This document shows, in pieces, positions 17,475 through 26,969 of a DNA stretch of 44,016 nt (its first letter is position 1; each line of letters opens with the position of its first letter). The notes under the pieces were generated by a model, which was not told the origin of the DNA, ran no database searches, and saw only the letters and a program-made list of their open reading frames with translations. Made by a program: the position numbers and the translations under genes. This DNA is from Ignavibacteriota bacterium (GTDB lineage: Bacteria; Bacteroidota; Ignavibacteria; UBA10030). The stretch is taken from positions 32,196 through 76,211 of the forward strand of contig PLMK01000071.1 in assembly GCA_003142475.1 (NCBI GenBank), read 5' to 3'.

Positions 17475-17575
17475 CTTTGTAATTGAGAAAAAATAATTGA
17501 ACCAGATAAACATAATATCAAGAAAACAAATGTGTCTCTTGGAAATGCAGCCGAGCTTACTTATTTTATTAAGCG

Positions 17576-18835
17576 ATGAATAAATTAAAAATCTTATCTG
17601 AAGAAAATGATCCCTATGCGGCTTTGCGATACCTGGAGTTTCGCAATCTTGTTTTGGGATCTTTTTTTATTACACTGGCGCTTCTTGCTCAAGAAGTTGC
17701 CATTGGGTACGAACTATATCGCATTACGCACAATCCACTATCATTGGGACTGATTGGACTTGTTGAGGCGATCCCGTTTATTTCTTTTTCTCTCTTTGGC
17801 GGCCATATTGCAGATAAGAATAGTAAACGTAAAATTCTCCTGTGGAGCGTCGGGAGTATTGCAGTTAGTTCATTAATACTGCAGATTATTGCACGTCAGC
17901 AAGATAATATTTCACAAGCGTCTTTTCTTATTATAATCTATCTGACGATTTTTATTATCGGTTTATGCCGGGCATTTCTCTCTCCGACGTCAAAATCTCT
18001 TCGAGCCATTCTTGTTCCTATACCTTTATATGAAAATGCTTCTGCATGGGGCAGCTCTGCTTGGCAGGTTGGTGCTATTGCTGGCCCTATGATGTCTGGA
18101 TTTCTCTATGCATGGAGTGGATTTGCTAACACCTTACTGGTTGCTGTTTTGATGGTGGTTGCGTCATTTTTCCTTTTTATGAAGATCGAAGATAAACCTG
18201 TTCAGGAATTGAATGATCAGGATGAAATTATCACCAGTATTAAGCAAGGAATACGATTTGTTTTCAAAACAAAAATTATACTGTATTCTATATCGCTTGA
18301 CTTATTTTCAGTGATGTTCGGTGGAGTTATGGCGATTCTTCCCATCTATGCAGAAGACATTTTGCATGTCGGGGCACAGGGATTAGGAGTTCTTCGGGCA
18401 GCACCCTCGCTTGGTGCTGTTCTTACATTGCTCTTATTGACTCGTTTCTCTCCGATGGAGCATGCTTGGAAAAATTTGCTTCTGTCAGTTACAGGATTCG
18501 GTATCTCCATTCTAATATTTGCTGTTTCACCGTGGATGATACTTTCGGTCGCTATGCTCTTCATTAGCGGTGCTTTCGATAGTGTCAGCGTCGTTATTCG
18601 AGCAACGATATTACAAGTAATGACTCCCGATGAAATGCGCGGCAGGGTACAGGCGGTGAATGAGATATTCCTTGCATCATCGAATGAACTTGGCGGCTTT
18701 GAATCGGGACTTGCCGCAAAATTGATGGGGACTGTTCCTTCGGCTGTGTTCGGTGGAGTGATGACGCTATTGATTGTAACTTGGGTCCATTTTCGAACTG
18801 GTGATTTGAAGTATGTTGAAGTGAAAAAGTCCTAA
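17576..18835 (+). CDS. MFS transporter (MFS_3/EntS-like exporter)
   Basis: 419 residues with about eleven to twelve hydrophobic segments, so an inner-membrane carrier. The loop after helix 2 has the MFS motif A form GGHIADKNSKRK (about 75-86). The region SPTSKSLRAILVP in the first half and TPDEMRGRVQAVNEIF (about 348-363) are hallmarks of the MFS_3 group that includes enterobactin and macrolide exporters. The substrate is unknown; the lack of siderophore or antibiotic genes nearby gives no hint. It stands alone, between the tRNA-Leu terminator and the long outer-membrane protein gene. The ATG at 17576 gives the expected short cytoplasmic N-terminus. Confidence 0.85.
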   Translation: MNKLKILSEENDPYAALRYLEFRNLVLGSFFITLALLAQEVAIGYELYRITHNPLSLGLIGLVEAIPFISFSLFGGHIADKNSKRKILLWSVGSIAVSSLILQIIARQQDNISQASFLIIIYLTIFIIGLCRAFLSPTSKSLRAILVPIPLYENASAWGSSAWQVGAIAGPMMSGFLYAWSGFANTLLVAVLMVVASFFLFMKIEDKPVQELNDQDEIITSIKQGIRFVFKTKIILYSISLDLFSVMFGGVMAILPIYAEDILHVGAQGLGVLRAAPSLGAVLTLLLLTRFSPMEHAWKNLLLSVTGFGISILIFAVSPWMILSVAMLFISGAFDSVSVVIRATILQVMTPDEMRGRVQAVNEIFLASSNELGGFESGLAAKLMGTVPSAVFGGVMTLLIVTWVHFRTGDLKYVEVKKS

Positions 18836-18985
18836 AGCGATTCTCCGATATCTTTCAGAAATCAACGATAAGGATTTCTCAACATGCATCTTTCTCTACA
18901 AAAAAGTTGTAACAATTAATTCTCTTCATTATCTTGCAATAAACATATTTGTGTCTATCTGTGATTAAGACGATATAGTGCGTTT

Positions 18986-19008
18986 AGGAGGAAATTATGA
19001 GATATTGA
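18986..19008 (+). other. Strong Shine-Dalgarno with 3-codon minicistron (MRY-stop)
   Basis: AGGAGG (18986-18991) is followed after 5 bases by ATG AGA TAT TGA (18997-19008). This is the best ribosome-binding site in the neighbourhood, yet it opens only three codons. The real gene starts 37 nt downstream at 19046 in another frame, with no comparable Shine-Dalgarno of its own. It may be a leader minicistron that feeds or limits ribosomes for the 1178-codon gene. Confidence 0.4.
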
Positions 19009-19045
19009 AACAAATCTATTTTTAGGAATATCCTCAACACACTCA

Positions 19046-22000
19046 ATGAAGTATTGGCTTTCTATCGTTGTTCTTGTATTGTTGTTTCACTCAACCCGTC
19101 TTTCCGCGCAATCTTTCGGAACGATGACTTCTTTTAGTCACAGCTCCGTTACTCTTATAGTCAACAAAATTGATACAGTCTATCAACTTCCCAAAGAATT
19201 TATTGTTGAAGGAAGCGAGCACATACTTATCGATTCAATAAAATATTTAATACGCCAACGTGATTACAGAATAAATTATCGTTTTGGTCAAATTTTATTT
19301 TCTTCAGCTCAACTCAAACAAATAATCTCCGACACAATTCTACACAGAATGACGGTAACATTCCGTGCTCTTCCAATCAGCTTTAAACGTGAATATGCGC
19401 TTCGGCAATTAGAAATACGCAGGGATTCTGTAGGAGAGAATAAAACCCTTATCTTACAGCCGTCGCAAGGATTACTCACGGAAGATTTATTCGGTCCGGG
19501 TCTGCAAAAAAGTGGATCGATCGTCAGAGGCTTTTCTGTGGGCTCCAATCAAGACCTTTCATTGAATTCCGGTTTTCGTATGCAGCTTGCTGGTAAACTT
19601 GCCCAGGATGTTGACGTAACGGCAGCACTTACAGATGAGAATTCGCCAATTCAACCCGAAGGTACAACTCAGACACTTCGCGAGGTTGATAAAGTTTATG
19701 TTGAAATAAAAAATCCGCAGTATTCTGCTACACTCGGAGATTTTAATTTACAGATAGATCAGAAAGAAGGAGGCGAGTTTGGACGATTAAATCGCAAATT
19801 GCAAGGTGCGCGTGGGGTTGCATCATTCGAAAAGATTGCAGGTTCTGATATCGATGCTTCAGCGTCCTTTACCGGAGCTACAGCACGCGGCAAGTACAAC
19901 ACAAATCAATTTCAAGGAATGGAAAGTGTCCAAGGCCCGTACCTCCTTACAGGAGCAAATGGTGAAAATCGTTTGATCATTATTGCAGGAAGTGAACGAG
20001 TTTATTTGAACGGTGAATTAATGACGCGCGGAGATGTGAATGATTATACTATCGATTATGCCAGCGGAGAAGTGACCTTCTCCAGCCGTCGATTGATTAC
20101 TAACGCATCACGAATTACAATCGATTTTGAATATACTGATCAACAATTTGTTCGCAATCTTGTTGCAGGCACGATAAGTAGCAAAATATTCGGCGGCAAA
20201 TTAAAATTGAACGCGTCGTTTATGCAGGAAGCAGATGATCCGGATTCCCCAATTGATGTAACGCTGAACGACACAACTCGCGCTATCCTTCGTCAAAGCG
20301 GAGCCGATCGAATGAAAGCATCTATCTCTGGAATATCAAGAGTGGATAGTGTTAAAGGTCAATATATTTTGCAGGATACGCTTATTAACGGCAAGCATTA
20401 TCCGATACTTATCTATGCACCCGGAGATTCACTTGCAATCTATTCGGTAAGTTTTTCACCTGTGAATGTGGTGCCTGATACTTCCGCTGGATATGTACGT
20501 ATTGCTGCTGGACAATTTCAGTTTGCGGGAATTGGACAGGGCGGCTACCTTCCTTTGCAGTTTTTGCCGATGCCGCAGCTTCATCAAATTTTTGAAGTGA
20601 ACGGTCAGGTTTCTCTCACATCAGATTTTTCTGTTTCCGGTGAATATGCAATGAGCAATTTTAATCAAAACAGATTTGCCAACCAAGATTCTAGTAGCAT
20701 CCAAGGTAATGCGTTTTCTTTTACCGCTCGTTACAATCCAAAACGACTTCTCATAGGCGGAAAGAATATAGGTGAAGTGGATGCGCATGTCTCCGAGCGG
20801 TTTGTCGATCGACGCTTCGTTCCGCTGGATCGTGCAAATGAAGTGGAGTTCAATAGGAAATGGAACCTCAGCGAGGCAGCAGTTGCCAATGAAGAAATTC
20901 AGGAATTCTCTCTGGCATATCTTCCAACACGAAGCATAAACACTGCGGTAACATATGGTGTATTGAATCGTCCAGGCGAAGTACATTCCGCAAGAACGCA
21001 AATCAATCTGGGAATCGCAGATTCGAGTTTGCCAAATGCTCAGTACCAGATCGAAATGATAAACACATCCAATACACTCTTACAGGATGAATCGCATTGG
21101 ACTCGTCAGCGCGGGATAGTGGAATATGAGATAACTAAGTGGCGCCCCAGTCTTCGTATTGAAACGGAAGAACGTATTGCTACACCCACTGGACAAGATT
21201 CTATGCGTCAGAACAGTTTTCGCTTTCTTGAAATTGCACCACGCCTTGTCACTGCTGATTTCTGGAGGATGACTGCCTCCGCTGAATATCAAATACGAAC
21301 CGAAGATAGTGCTGTTGCTGGAACAATGAACCGTGCGTCCAAATCACTAACACAACTCTACAATTGGCAATTGAACGGATGGAAGTCTTTATCAAGTTCG
21401 CTCACGTTGAGCATTCGTAATGTAGAGTTTACGGATGAATTCAAGCGCCGGGGAAATTTTAACTCAGACGGTGTATTGGTTCGCTCCCAAACACGTTATA
21501 CTCCTTTTCAACGTGCCGTAGAAACCGATCTCTATTATGAATTTTCCGATCAACGTTCTGCGCGCTTAGAACGGATATTCGTTCGTGTAACGAAAGGAAG
21601 CGGTAATTATAAATACCTCGGTGATGTAAATAATAACGGAATCATGGATGAAGGTGATTTTGAACTCACTCGTTTCGATGGTGATTATATCATCGTCTAT
21701 ATACCAAGTGACCAGCTTTATCCGGTTGCAGATCTCAAGGCGAGTATGCGTTTGCGGTTGCAGCCGGCACGTTTGGTCCCGGTTGCATCAACATGGCTAA
21801 GCAAAGCTCTACGGGCAATTTCAACTGAAACATATTTACGTGTGGATGAAAGAAGTAAAGATACGGACACGAAACAAATATACTTACTCAATTTTTCGCA
21901 TTTTCTGAATGATCAAACGACGCTCGCTGGTTCACAGCAAATCACGCAAGATGTATTTCTATTTGAGAACAACTCCGACTTGTCATTTCGTTTTCGCTAC

Positions 22001-22582
22001 AGCGAACGATATGGATTGACACAGCTTGTCTCGTCAATAGAAAAGACCTTTCAGGAGGAACGGTCCATACGTATTCGATCACAACTTGTGCAAGAGATCA
22101 GTAACCAGACAGACTTTGTTAACAAAATTGATCAAATGACAGCATCCACGCAATCATCGGAGGAACGAGATATAGTTTCCGATGCGCTGCTTTCCGATTT
22201 TTCTTATCGGCCTGCATTGAATTGGGAAATCGGCTTTAATTTCGGTGTAACGGAAGTAATAAATTATTTTGGCGGACAAAATGCGACAGCAGATATTAAT
22301 GAAGAAGGAATTAGGATTGTACAATCGTTTCCTGGTATTGGACAATTGCGTGCAGAACTAAAACGGGAAGAAGTATCGTTGACAAATATCACCGATCCAA
22401 ACGCTTCATTGCCCTATGAATTCACTGCTGGAAAAACAGTGGGGCAGAGTTATCTGTGGCAGTTGACATTCGATTACCGCATCACGGCTAACTTGCAATT
22501 GTCGCTTAATTACAACGGACGTAAGGAAGGAGGAGGACAGCCGATCCATTTTGCGCGGATGGAAGCGAAAGCGTTTTTCTAA
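19046..22582 (+). CDS. Very large outer-membrane protein of unknown function
   Basis: 1178 residues. Residues 1-22 form a signal peptide (WLSIVVLVLLFHSTRLSAQ). The region about 150-300 has a conserved-looking block (SIVRGFSVGSNQDL, LTDENSPIQPEGTTQ, VDKVYVEI, ATLGDFNL) that I associate with large uncharacterised outer-membrane proteins of FCB bacteria. The second half is rich in alternating strands and the chain ends in aromatic residues (AKAFF), as outer-membrane barrels do. A calcium-type EF-hand/dockerin-like loop occurs at about D860-D871 (DVNNNGIMDEGD). The ATG is chosen because an in-frame stop lies at 18998-19000. It is monocistronic. Some block motifs recall SprA-like T9SS translocon proteins, but the length is much shorter and I do not assign that function. 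Confidence 0.75.
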   Translation: MKYWLSIVVLVLLFHSTRLSAQSFGTMTSFSHSSVTLIVNKIDTVYQLPKEFIVEGSEHILIDSIKYLIRQRDYRINYRFGQILFSSAQLKQIISDTILHRMTVTFRALPISFKREYALRQLEIRRDSVGENKTLILQPSQGLLTEDLFGPGLQKSGSIVRGFSVGSNQDLSLNSGFRMQLAGKLAQDVDVTAALTDENSPIQPEGTTQTLREVDKVYVEIKNPQYSATLGDFNLQIDQKEGGEFGRLNRKLQGARGVASFEKIAGSDIDASASFTGATARGKYNTNQFQGMESVQGPYLLTGANGENRLIIIAGSERVYLNGELMTRGDVNDYTIDYASGEVTFSSRRLITNASRITIDFEYTDQQFVRNLVAGTISSKIFGGKLKLNASFMQEADDPDSPIDVTLNDTTRAILRQSGADRMKASISGISRVDSVKGQYILQDTLINGKHYPILIYAPGDSLAIYSVSFSPVNVVPDTSAGYVRIAAGQFQFAGIGQGGYLPLQFLPMPQLHQIFEVNGQVSLTSDFSVSGEYAMSNFNQNRFANQDSSSIQGNAFSFTARYNPKRLLIGGKNIGEVDAHVSERFVDRRFVPLDRANEVEFNRKWNLSEAAVANEEIQEFSLAYLPTRSINTAVTYGVLNRPGEVHSARTQINLGIADSSLPNAQYQIEMINTSNTLLQDESHWTRQRGIVEYEITKWRPSLRIETEERIATPTGQDSMRQNSFRFLEIAPRLVTADFWRMTASAEYQIRTEDSAVAGTMNRASKSLTQLYNWQLNGWKSLSSSLTLSIRNVEFTDEFKRRGNFNSDGVLVRSQTRYTPFQRAVETDLYYEFSDQRSARLERIFVRVTKGSGNYKYLGDVNNNGIMDEGDFELTRFDGDYIIVYIPSDQLYPVADLKASMRLRLQPARLVPVASTWLSKALRAISTETYLRVDERSKDTDTKQIYLLNFSHFLNDQTTLAGSQQITQDVFLFENNSDLSFRFRYSERYGLTQLVSSIEKTFQEERSIRIRSQLVQEISNQTDFVNKIDQMTASTQSSEERDIVSDALLSDFSYRPALNWEIGFNFGVTEVINYFGGQNATADINEEGIRIVQSFPGIGQLRAELKREEVSLTNITDPNASLPYEFTAGKTVGQSYLWQLTFDYRITANLQLSLNYNGRKEGGGQPIHFARMEAKAFF

Positions 22583-22789
22583 GTTCTGTCAAGGATTATT
22601 CTCAAGAAGAGATGGAAAGAATTCAGAGAGTGCTTGCCTTTCAAATACCTTTTAGCTATACTTTTTCCGGCTTTGAGGCTGCATCATTTCTTGAAATACC
22701 ATTCAACAACGAATCAGTTTCACTTTCGTAAGGATGAAGATGAAATTTGATTACAAGTGGAACCAGTATCTTTAGAACTGCGAGAGAAC

Positions 22790-23299
22790 ATGGAAAAAAT
22801 CTACTATTCATCGTTTAATTCAAAAATTGGCACCATTCATGTCGCGTCAACAAGATCAGGTGTATGTAAAATTAGTATTCCGGCTCAGACGAAAAAAGAA
22901 TTTCTCGCATGGCTGCAAAAGAAATTCGATGGCGCTGAACTCGTCGAAACGTCGACAAAGAATCGTCAGATCATAGATGAGTTGAATCGCTATTTTGATC
23001 GGCGGCTTGTAAAGTTTCACAGCCGGCTCGATCCGGTGGGAACGGAATTTCAACGCCATGTTTGGTCGGAGCTGAAACGAATTCGATACGGGAAAATGAT
23101 TTCATACAAAGAACTTGCGAAACGTGTTGGCGTTCAGCGAGGATTTCAAGCAGTAGGCAAAGCAAATGGTGCCAATCCGCTTCCAATTGTTGTACCGTGT
23201 CATCGTGTTGTCGGAGCAAATTCAAAGCTTGTCGGCTATGCGGCTGGATTAAAAACAAAAGAATTTCTCCTGCGACTCGAAGGCGCATTACCGGTGTGA
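22790..23299 (+). CDS. ogt: Methylated-DNA--protein-cysteine methyltransferase (Ogt/MGMT)
   Basis: 169 residues from the ATG at 22790. It repairs O6-methylguanine by suicide transfer of the alkyl group to C137 in the motif IVVPCHRVVG. Other family marks: YKELAKRVG for the DNA-binding helix, the Arg finger region (QRGFQAVGKANGANPLP) and the final KTKEFLLRLEG. An in-frame GTG at 22757 would add 11 residues, but MEKIYYSSF is the more natural family start and a weak purine stretch (GCGAGAGAA) precedes it. The N-terminal domain is intact. The next gene, the helicase, starts 160 bp downstream, so this is a DNA-repair pair in order if not in operon. Confidence 0.92.
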   Translation: MEKIYYSSFNSKIGTIHVASTRSGVCKISIPAQTKKEFLAWLQKKFDGAELVETSTKNRQIIDELNRYFDRRLVKFHSRLDPVGTEFQRHVWSELKRIRYGKMISYKELAKRVGVQRGFQAVGKANGANPLPIVVPCHRVVGANSKLVGYAAGLKTKEFLLRLEGALPV

Positions 23300-23312
23300 T
23301 TTAGGATTTTGT

Positions 23313-23354
23313 AAATCATCGTTCTTCATCTTGTAATCTTCAATCTGAAATTTA
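23313..23354. repeat. Degenerate heptad repeat array (AATCT type)
   Basis: Six 7-mers in a row after the ogt stop: AAATCAT, CGTTCTT, CATCTTG, TAATCTT, CAATCTG, AAATTTA. Five of the six keep T4-(C/T)5 in register. There is no coding frame. The sequence differs from the TTATCAG arrays but has the same 7-bp period. Confidence 0.45.
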
Positions 23355-23459
23355 AGTTTTAAAGATTTATACTTAAAACTAAATAAAGAAGAAATCACCT
23401 TCTTCTTGCCCTCCTAGCAAATATTCCTTACCATTTTATCTTACTAAAATAAGTGTGTG

Positions 23460-25697
23460 ATGAAATTTCTCAACGATCTCAATCCTGTACAAATAGAGGC
23501 AGTGAAAGCTGCCAATGGTCCGGTAATGATCATCGCCGGTGCGGGCAGCGGTAAAACACGCGTCCTCACATACCGCATAGCTTACCTAATGGAGTGTGGT
23601 GTTCCAGCATATCAAATTCTTGCGCTCACATTCACAAATAAAGCTGCAAAAGAGATGAAGAATCGCATCATCAAGCTGGTGGGTGATGATGCAGGCAATC
23701 TTTGGATGGGTACATTTCATTCTATGTTCGCAAGGATTCTTCGAAAAGAATGCATGCATCTGAAGTTCACGCCATCGTTTACAATCTATGACTCCGATGA
23801 TTCGCTTAGCACAATAAAAAAAGTAATGGAGAAACTGAATTTACCGACTCAACAATTCAATCCAGTAGCGATTCGCTCGCGCATCAGTATTGCGAAGAAT
23901 CAATATCTCTCGCCAAGTAAATTTGCTGAAACTGCGCATGAACTCTTCGATGAGAAGGCAGCGCTTGTGTATTCGGAGTATCAAAAAACACTTGAGCGCA
24001 GCAACGCTATGGATTTTGATGACCTCCTGATAAAACCAATTGAACTGTTTGAGAAGAAAAAAGGGGTGCTGGAAAAGTATCAGCATCGCTTCAAGTTCAT
24101 TTTAGTAGATGAATTTCAAGATACGAACCGCGCACAATATCAGGTTGTCCGGCTGCTCGGCAATATGTTTAAAAATATTGCGGTTGTTGGGGATGATGCT
24201 CAAAGCATTTATTCCTTCCGTGGTGCGGATATCCGCAATATTTTGGATTTTCAAAAAGATTATCCTGACTGTCAGCTTTTTAGATTAGAACAAAATTATC
24301 GTTCCACAAAATCTATCATATCTGTGGCAGATGAACTCATTCACTTCAACAAAGAACAATTGAAGAAAAAATTGTGGACTGCTAATCCGGTAGGTGAACC
24401 GGTAACAGTTGTTCAGTGCATCGATGACCGTGAAGAGGGAAGTCAAATCGTACGTGCTATCCAGCAGGAAAGCCACCGCCGCAAACTTGATCTGAAAGAT
24501 TTTGCGGTGCTGTATCGAACAAATGCTCAATCGCGTGCGCTGGAAGAAGCATTTAGAAAAAATGCGATTCCATATGAAATTATTGGCGGAACGCGGTTCT
24601 ACGAGCGCAAAGAAATTAAAGATGTACTTGCATACTTGCGTCTACTTGCAAATCCTACAGACGAAGTAAGTCTGTTGCGTATCATTAATTATCCGGTACG
24701 CGGAATAGGTGATGTGACAATAGAGCATCTGCAGAGGTTTGCAGTGCAGCATTCAATTGCGTTATTTGATTCTTTAAAACGACTTGATGAAATAGTGGAG
24801 TTGACAGAGCGAGCGAAGAATAGTTTGTCACAATTCAGAGTGATTATTGATAAGTATCAGGCATTACGTCCGCAGATGACGTTCAGCGAATGGGCGCGTT
24901 CTCTCGTAGATGAGCTGGGAATTTTATCAATCTTTAGGGAAGAACGCACAACTGAATCAATGGGACGGTGGGAGAATGTGCAGGAATTACTCTCAGCTAT
25001 TTCTGAATTCAGCAGTGACAAACCGGATGGCACACTCGAATCGTTTCTTGAAGAAGTAGCACTCGTGTCCGATATCGACACATGGGAAGGCGAACACAAT
25101 GCTGTAACATTGATGACACTTCATGCATCAAAAGGATTAGAATTTCCTGTAGTGATGATTGTGGGATTAGAGGAAGGGCTTTTACCGTTTTATTCCAGCA
25201 CGATCGAATCTTCAGATGTAGAAGAAGAGCGGCGATTGTTTTATGTCGGGATTACAAGAGCGGAACAAAAGTTGTACATAACTCATACCAATCTTCGTTA
25301 TAGATTTGGTGATGTTACTTATCCAAGTGAATCTCGATTTCTTCTTGAGTTAGGGACAGAAAATATCGAGCGTATCGGCATGAAAGTCCAGCGTCAGCGA
25401 GCGGCGGCTGATTCAGTGTTTGAGTTCGATAAGCCGACATCTGCGGCACGACGAGCGGCTCATCAGAAGAAGAGTGAAGGAGCGGCATTCTTTGGTGATG
25501 CCATGCCGGACTATGAATCGGAATCACAGGAACATTTTGATGTTAAACGTGGTGCAGTTGTGAAACACGAAATATTTGGCTGCGGGCGTGTGACGAATAT
25601 CATCGGAAAAGGGGAAGCGCAAAAAGCCATAGTGCAGTTTGAAAGTTATGGAACGAAGACCTTGATTGTGAAGTATGCCCGGCTTCGTCCTGCCTGA
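23460..25697 (+). CDS. pcrA: UvrD/PcrA/Rep-type superfamily 1 DNA helicase
   Basis: 745 residues from the ATG at 23460 (an in-frame GTG lies one codon upstream). ATP-driven 3'-5' unwinding in repair and replication restart. Motifs in order: LNPVQIEAV (Q motif), AGAGSGKT at 26-33 (Walker A), LALTFTNKAAKEM (Ia), VDEFQDT with D217-E218 (Walker B), GDDAQSIYSFRGA (III), QNYRST (IV), TLMTLHASKGLEF (V) and RRLFYVGITRAE (VI). The C-terminus ends in the Tudor-like VKHEIFGCGRV...KYARLRP module typical of PcrA/UvrD. Length is close to PcrA. PcrA is preferred over Rep because of this tail; uvrD is a possible synonym. Confidence 0.93.
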   Translation: MKFLNDLNPVQIEAVKAANGPVMIIAGAGSGKTRVLTYRIAYLMECGVPAYQILALTFTNKAAKEMKNRIIKLVGDDAGNLWMGTFHSMFARILRKECMHLKFTPSFTIYDSDDSLSTIKKVMEKLNLPTQQFNPVAIRSRISIAKNQYLSPSKFAETAHELFDEKAALVYSEYQKTLERSNAMDFDDLLIKPIELFEKKKGVLEKYQHRFKFILVDEFQDTNRAQYQVVRLLGNMFKNIAVVGDDAQSIYSFRGADIRNILDFQKDYPDCQLFRLEQNYRSTKSIISVADELIHFNKEQLKKKLWTANPVGEPVTVVQCIDDREEGSQIVRAIQQESHRRKLDLKDFAVLYRTNAQSRALEEAFRKNAIPYEIIGGTRFYERKEIKDVLAYLRLLANPTDEVSLLRIINYPVRGIGDVTIEHLQRFAVQHSIALFDSLKRLDEIVELTERAKNSLSQFRVIIDKYQALRPQMTFSEWARSLVDELGILSIFREERTTESMGRWENVQELLSAISEFSSDKPDGTLESFLEEVALVSDIDTWEGEHNAVTLMTLHASKGLEFPVVMIVGLEEGLLPFYSSTIESSDVEEERRLFYVGITRAEQKLYITHTNLRYRFGDVTYPSESRFLLELGTENIERIGMKVQRQRAAADSVFEFDKPTSAARRAAHQKKSEGAAFFGDAMPDYESESQEHFDVKRGAVVKHEIFGCGRVTNIIGKGEAQKAIVQFESYGTKTLIVKYARLRPA

Positions 25698-25718
25698 AAA
25701 GTCCTATTAAAATCCTTT

Positions 25719-26852
25719 TTATTTCCCAGAAGTTGTTGTACCAGCGAGAACGCGTTCGTAGTACTGTTCATACTGGCCGATAATTTTTGAGGATTCAAAT
25801 TCGATTGCGCGTTTGCGTGCTGCTTCTGCGAACAGTTTATGTTTCGCTGGATTTGTCAGCAAATCAATTGCGTAACGAGCCATTCGATCAATGTCACCAA
25901 ACTCGGCAATAAATCCTGTCTGGCCATGCACTTGAAGTTCAGGCAATCCACCAACGCTGGAGGAAATGACGGGCACTTCGCAAGCCATTGCTTCGAGCGC
26001 GGAAAGTCCGAAACTCTCCGACTGGCTTGGCATTAAGAAAAGATCAGCGGCAGAAAGAATTGGCACCAACTCTACTTGTTTCCCGAGAAAGCGAACTTTC
26101 TCTTGAATTCCAAATTCGCGGCACAACATTTCGCATTGCGAACGGTCAGGACCATCGCCAATTAAAATTAAAACGCTTGGTACTTTCTTTTGCACCTCAT
26201 TAAAAATCCGAATCACATCCGTTACGCGCTTTACCGGACGGAAATTTGAAGTATGCATCAAAACTTTTTGACCTTCCGACGCACACTTTAGACATAACGT
26301 ATCCGATGGTTGCCGTTTGTATTTCGCGGTATCGATGAAATTCGGAATGACTTCGATTTCTTTGCTAATACCATAGTTGGTTAAAGTTTTTTCTTTAAGA
26401 AATCGAGATACTGCCGTTACACCATCGCTCTGCTCGATACTAAATTTCATAATCGGCAAAAAACTCGGTTCTAATCCCACGAGAGTAATATCGGTACCAT
26501 GCAAAGTCGTAACGATTTTTATGTGATCGCCCATAATCTGTTTTGCCAAATATGCGCTTGTGGCATGGGGAATTGCATAGTGGCAATGCAGAAGATCCAA
26601 TTTCTCGTATCGTGCCACTTCCACCATTTTACTGCTGAGAGCAAGCGTATAGAGGGGAAAGTCGAACAGGGGGTAATTCGTCATCTCCACTTCGTGATAG
26701 ACGATATTATTCTGGAAGCCACTCAAACGCATTGGCATTGCGTAGCTGATGAAATGAACTGAATGTCCTCGGCTGGCAAGCGCTTTACCAAGTTCGGTTG
26801 CGACAACGCCGCTGCCGCCGTATGTTGGATAACACGTAATACCGATTCTCAT
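25719..26852 (-). CDS. bshA: N-acetyl-alpha-D-glucosaminyl L-malate synthase (bacillithiol)
   Basis: 377 residues, a GT4-family glycosyltransferase. BshA joins GlcNAc from UDP-GlcNAc to L-malate, the first step to the thiol bacillithiol. Family-specific segments are the start MRIGITCYPTYGGSGVVATELG, HFISYAMP, LLHCHYAIPHATSAYLAKQ, VTTLHGTDITLVG and SNFRPVKR, with the nucleotide-sugar site ESFGLSALEAMACEVPVI (the E-x7-E motif). Length matches known BshA. No bshB or bshC is in the window, so the pathway is inferred from one gene. It is convergent with the helicase (21 bp between stops) and stands alone on its strand. Confidence 0.9.
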   Translation of the reverse strand: MRIGITCYPTYGGSGVVATELGKALASRGHSVHFISYAMPMRLSGFQNNIVYHEVEMTNYPLFDFPLYTLALSSKMVEVARYEKLDLLHCHYAIPHATSAYLAKQIMGDHIKIVTTLHGTDITLVGLEPSFLPIMKFSIEQSDGVTAVSRFLKEKTLTNYGISKEIEVIPNFIDTAKYKRQPSDTLCLKCASEGQKVLMHTSNFRPVKRVTDVIRIFNEVQKKVPSVLILIGDGPDRSQCEMLCREFGIQEKVRFLGKQVELVPILSAADLFLMPSQSESFGLSALEAMACEVPVISSSVGGLPELQVHGQTGFIAEFGDIDRMARYAIDLLTNPAKHKLFAEAARKRAIEFESSKIIGQYEQYYERVLAGTTTSGK

Positions 26853-26913
26853 AATGCCCTCGTTGTTGGCAAAAAGGTAGGTAGAAATCAGTTTACTATC
26901 AAATTGGCGGTAA

Positions 26914-26941
26914 CAAAAAAACCGGATATCATGAGTATCCG
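26914..26941 (-). terminator. Intrinsic terminator of the LamG-T9SS gene
   Basis: On the minus strand, the stem CGGATA/TATCCG with a 7-nt loop lies at 26941-26923 and is followed by G and a run of seven T with one C near its end (complement of 26915-26921). It sits 29 bp after the LamG gene stop. The + strand also reads stem plus ATTTTT, so it might stop transcription in both directions. Confidence 0.65.
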
Positions 26942-26969
26942 ATTTTTATCTATCTAAAAAGCGAAAAAG

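Noticed and set aside
17295-17486. 63-codon open frame over the tRNA
   Set aside because: It reads through the complete tRNA-Leu and its terminator.
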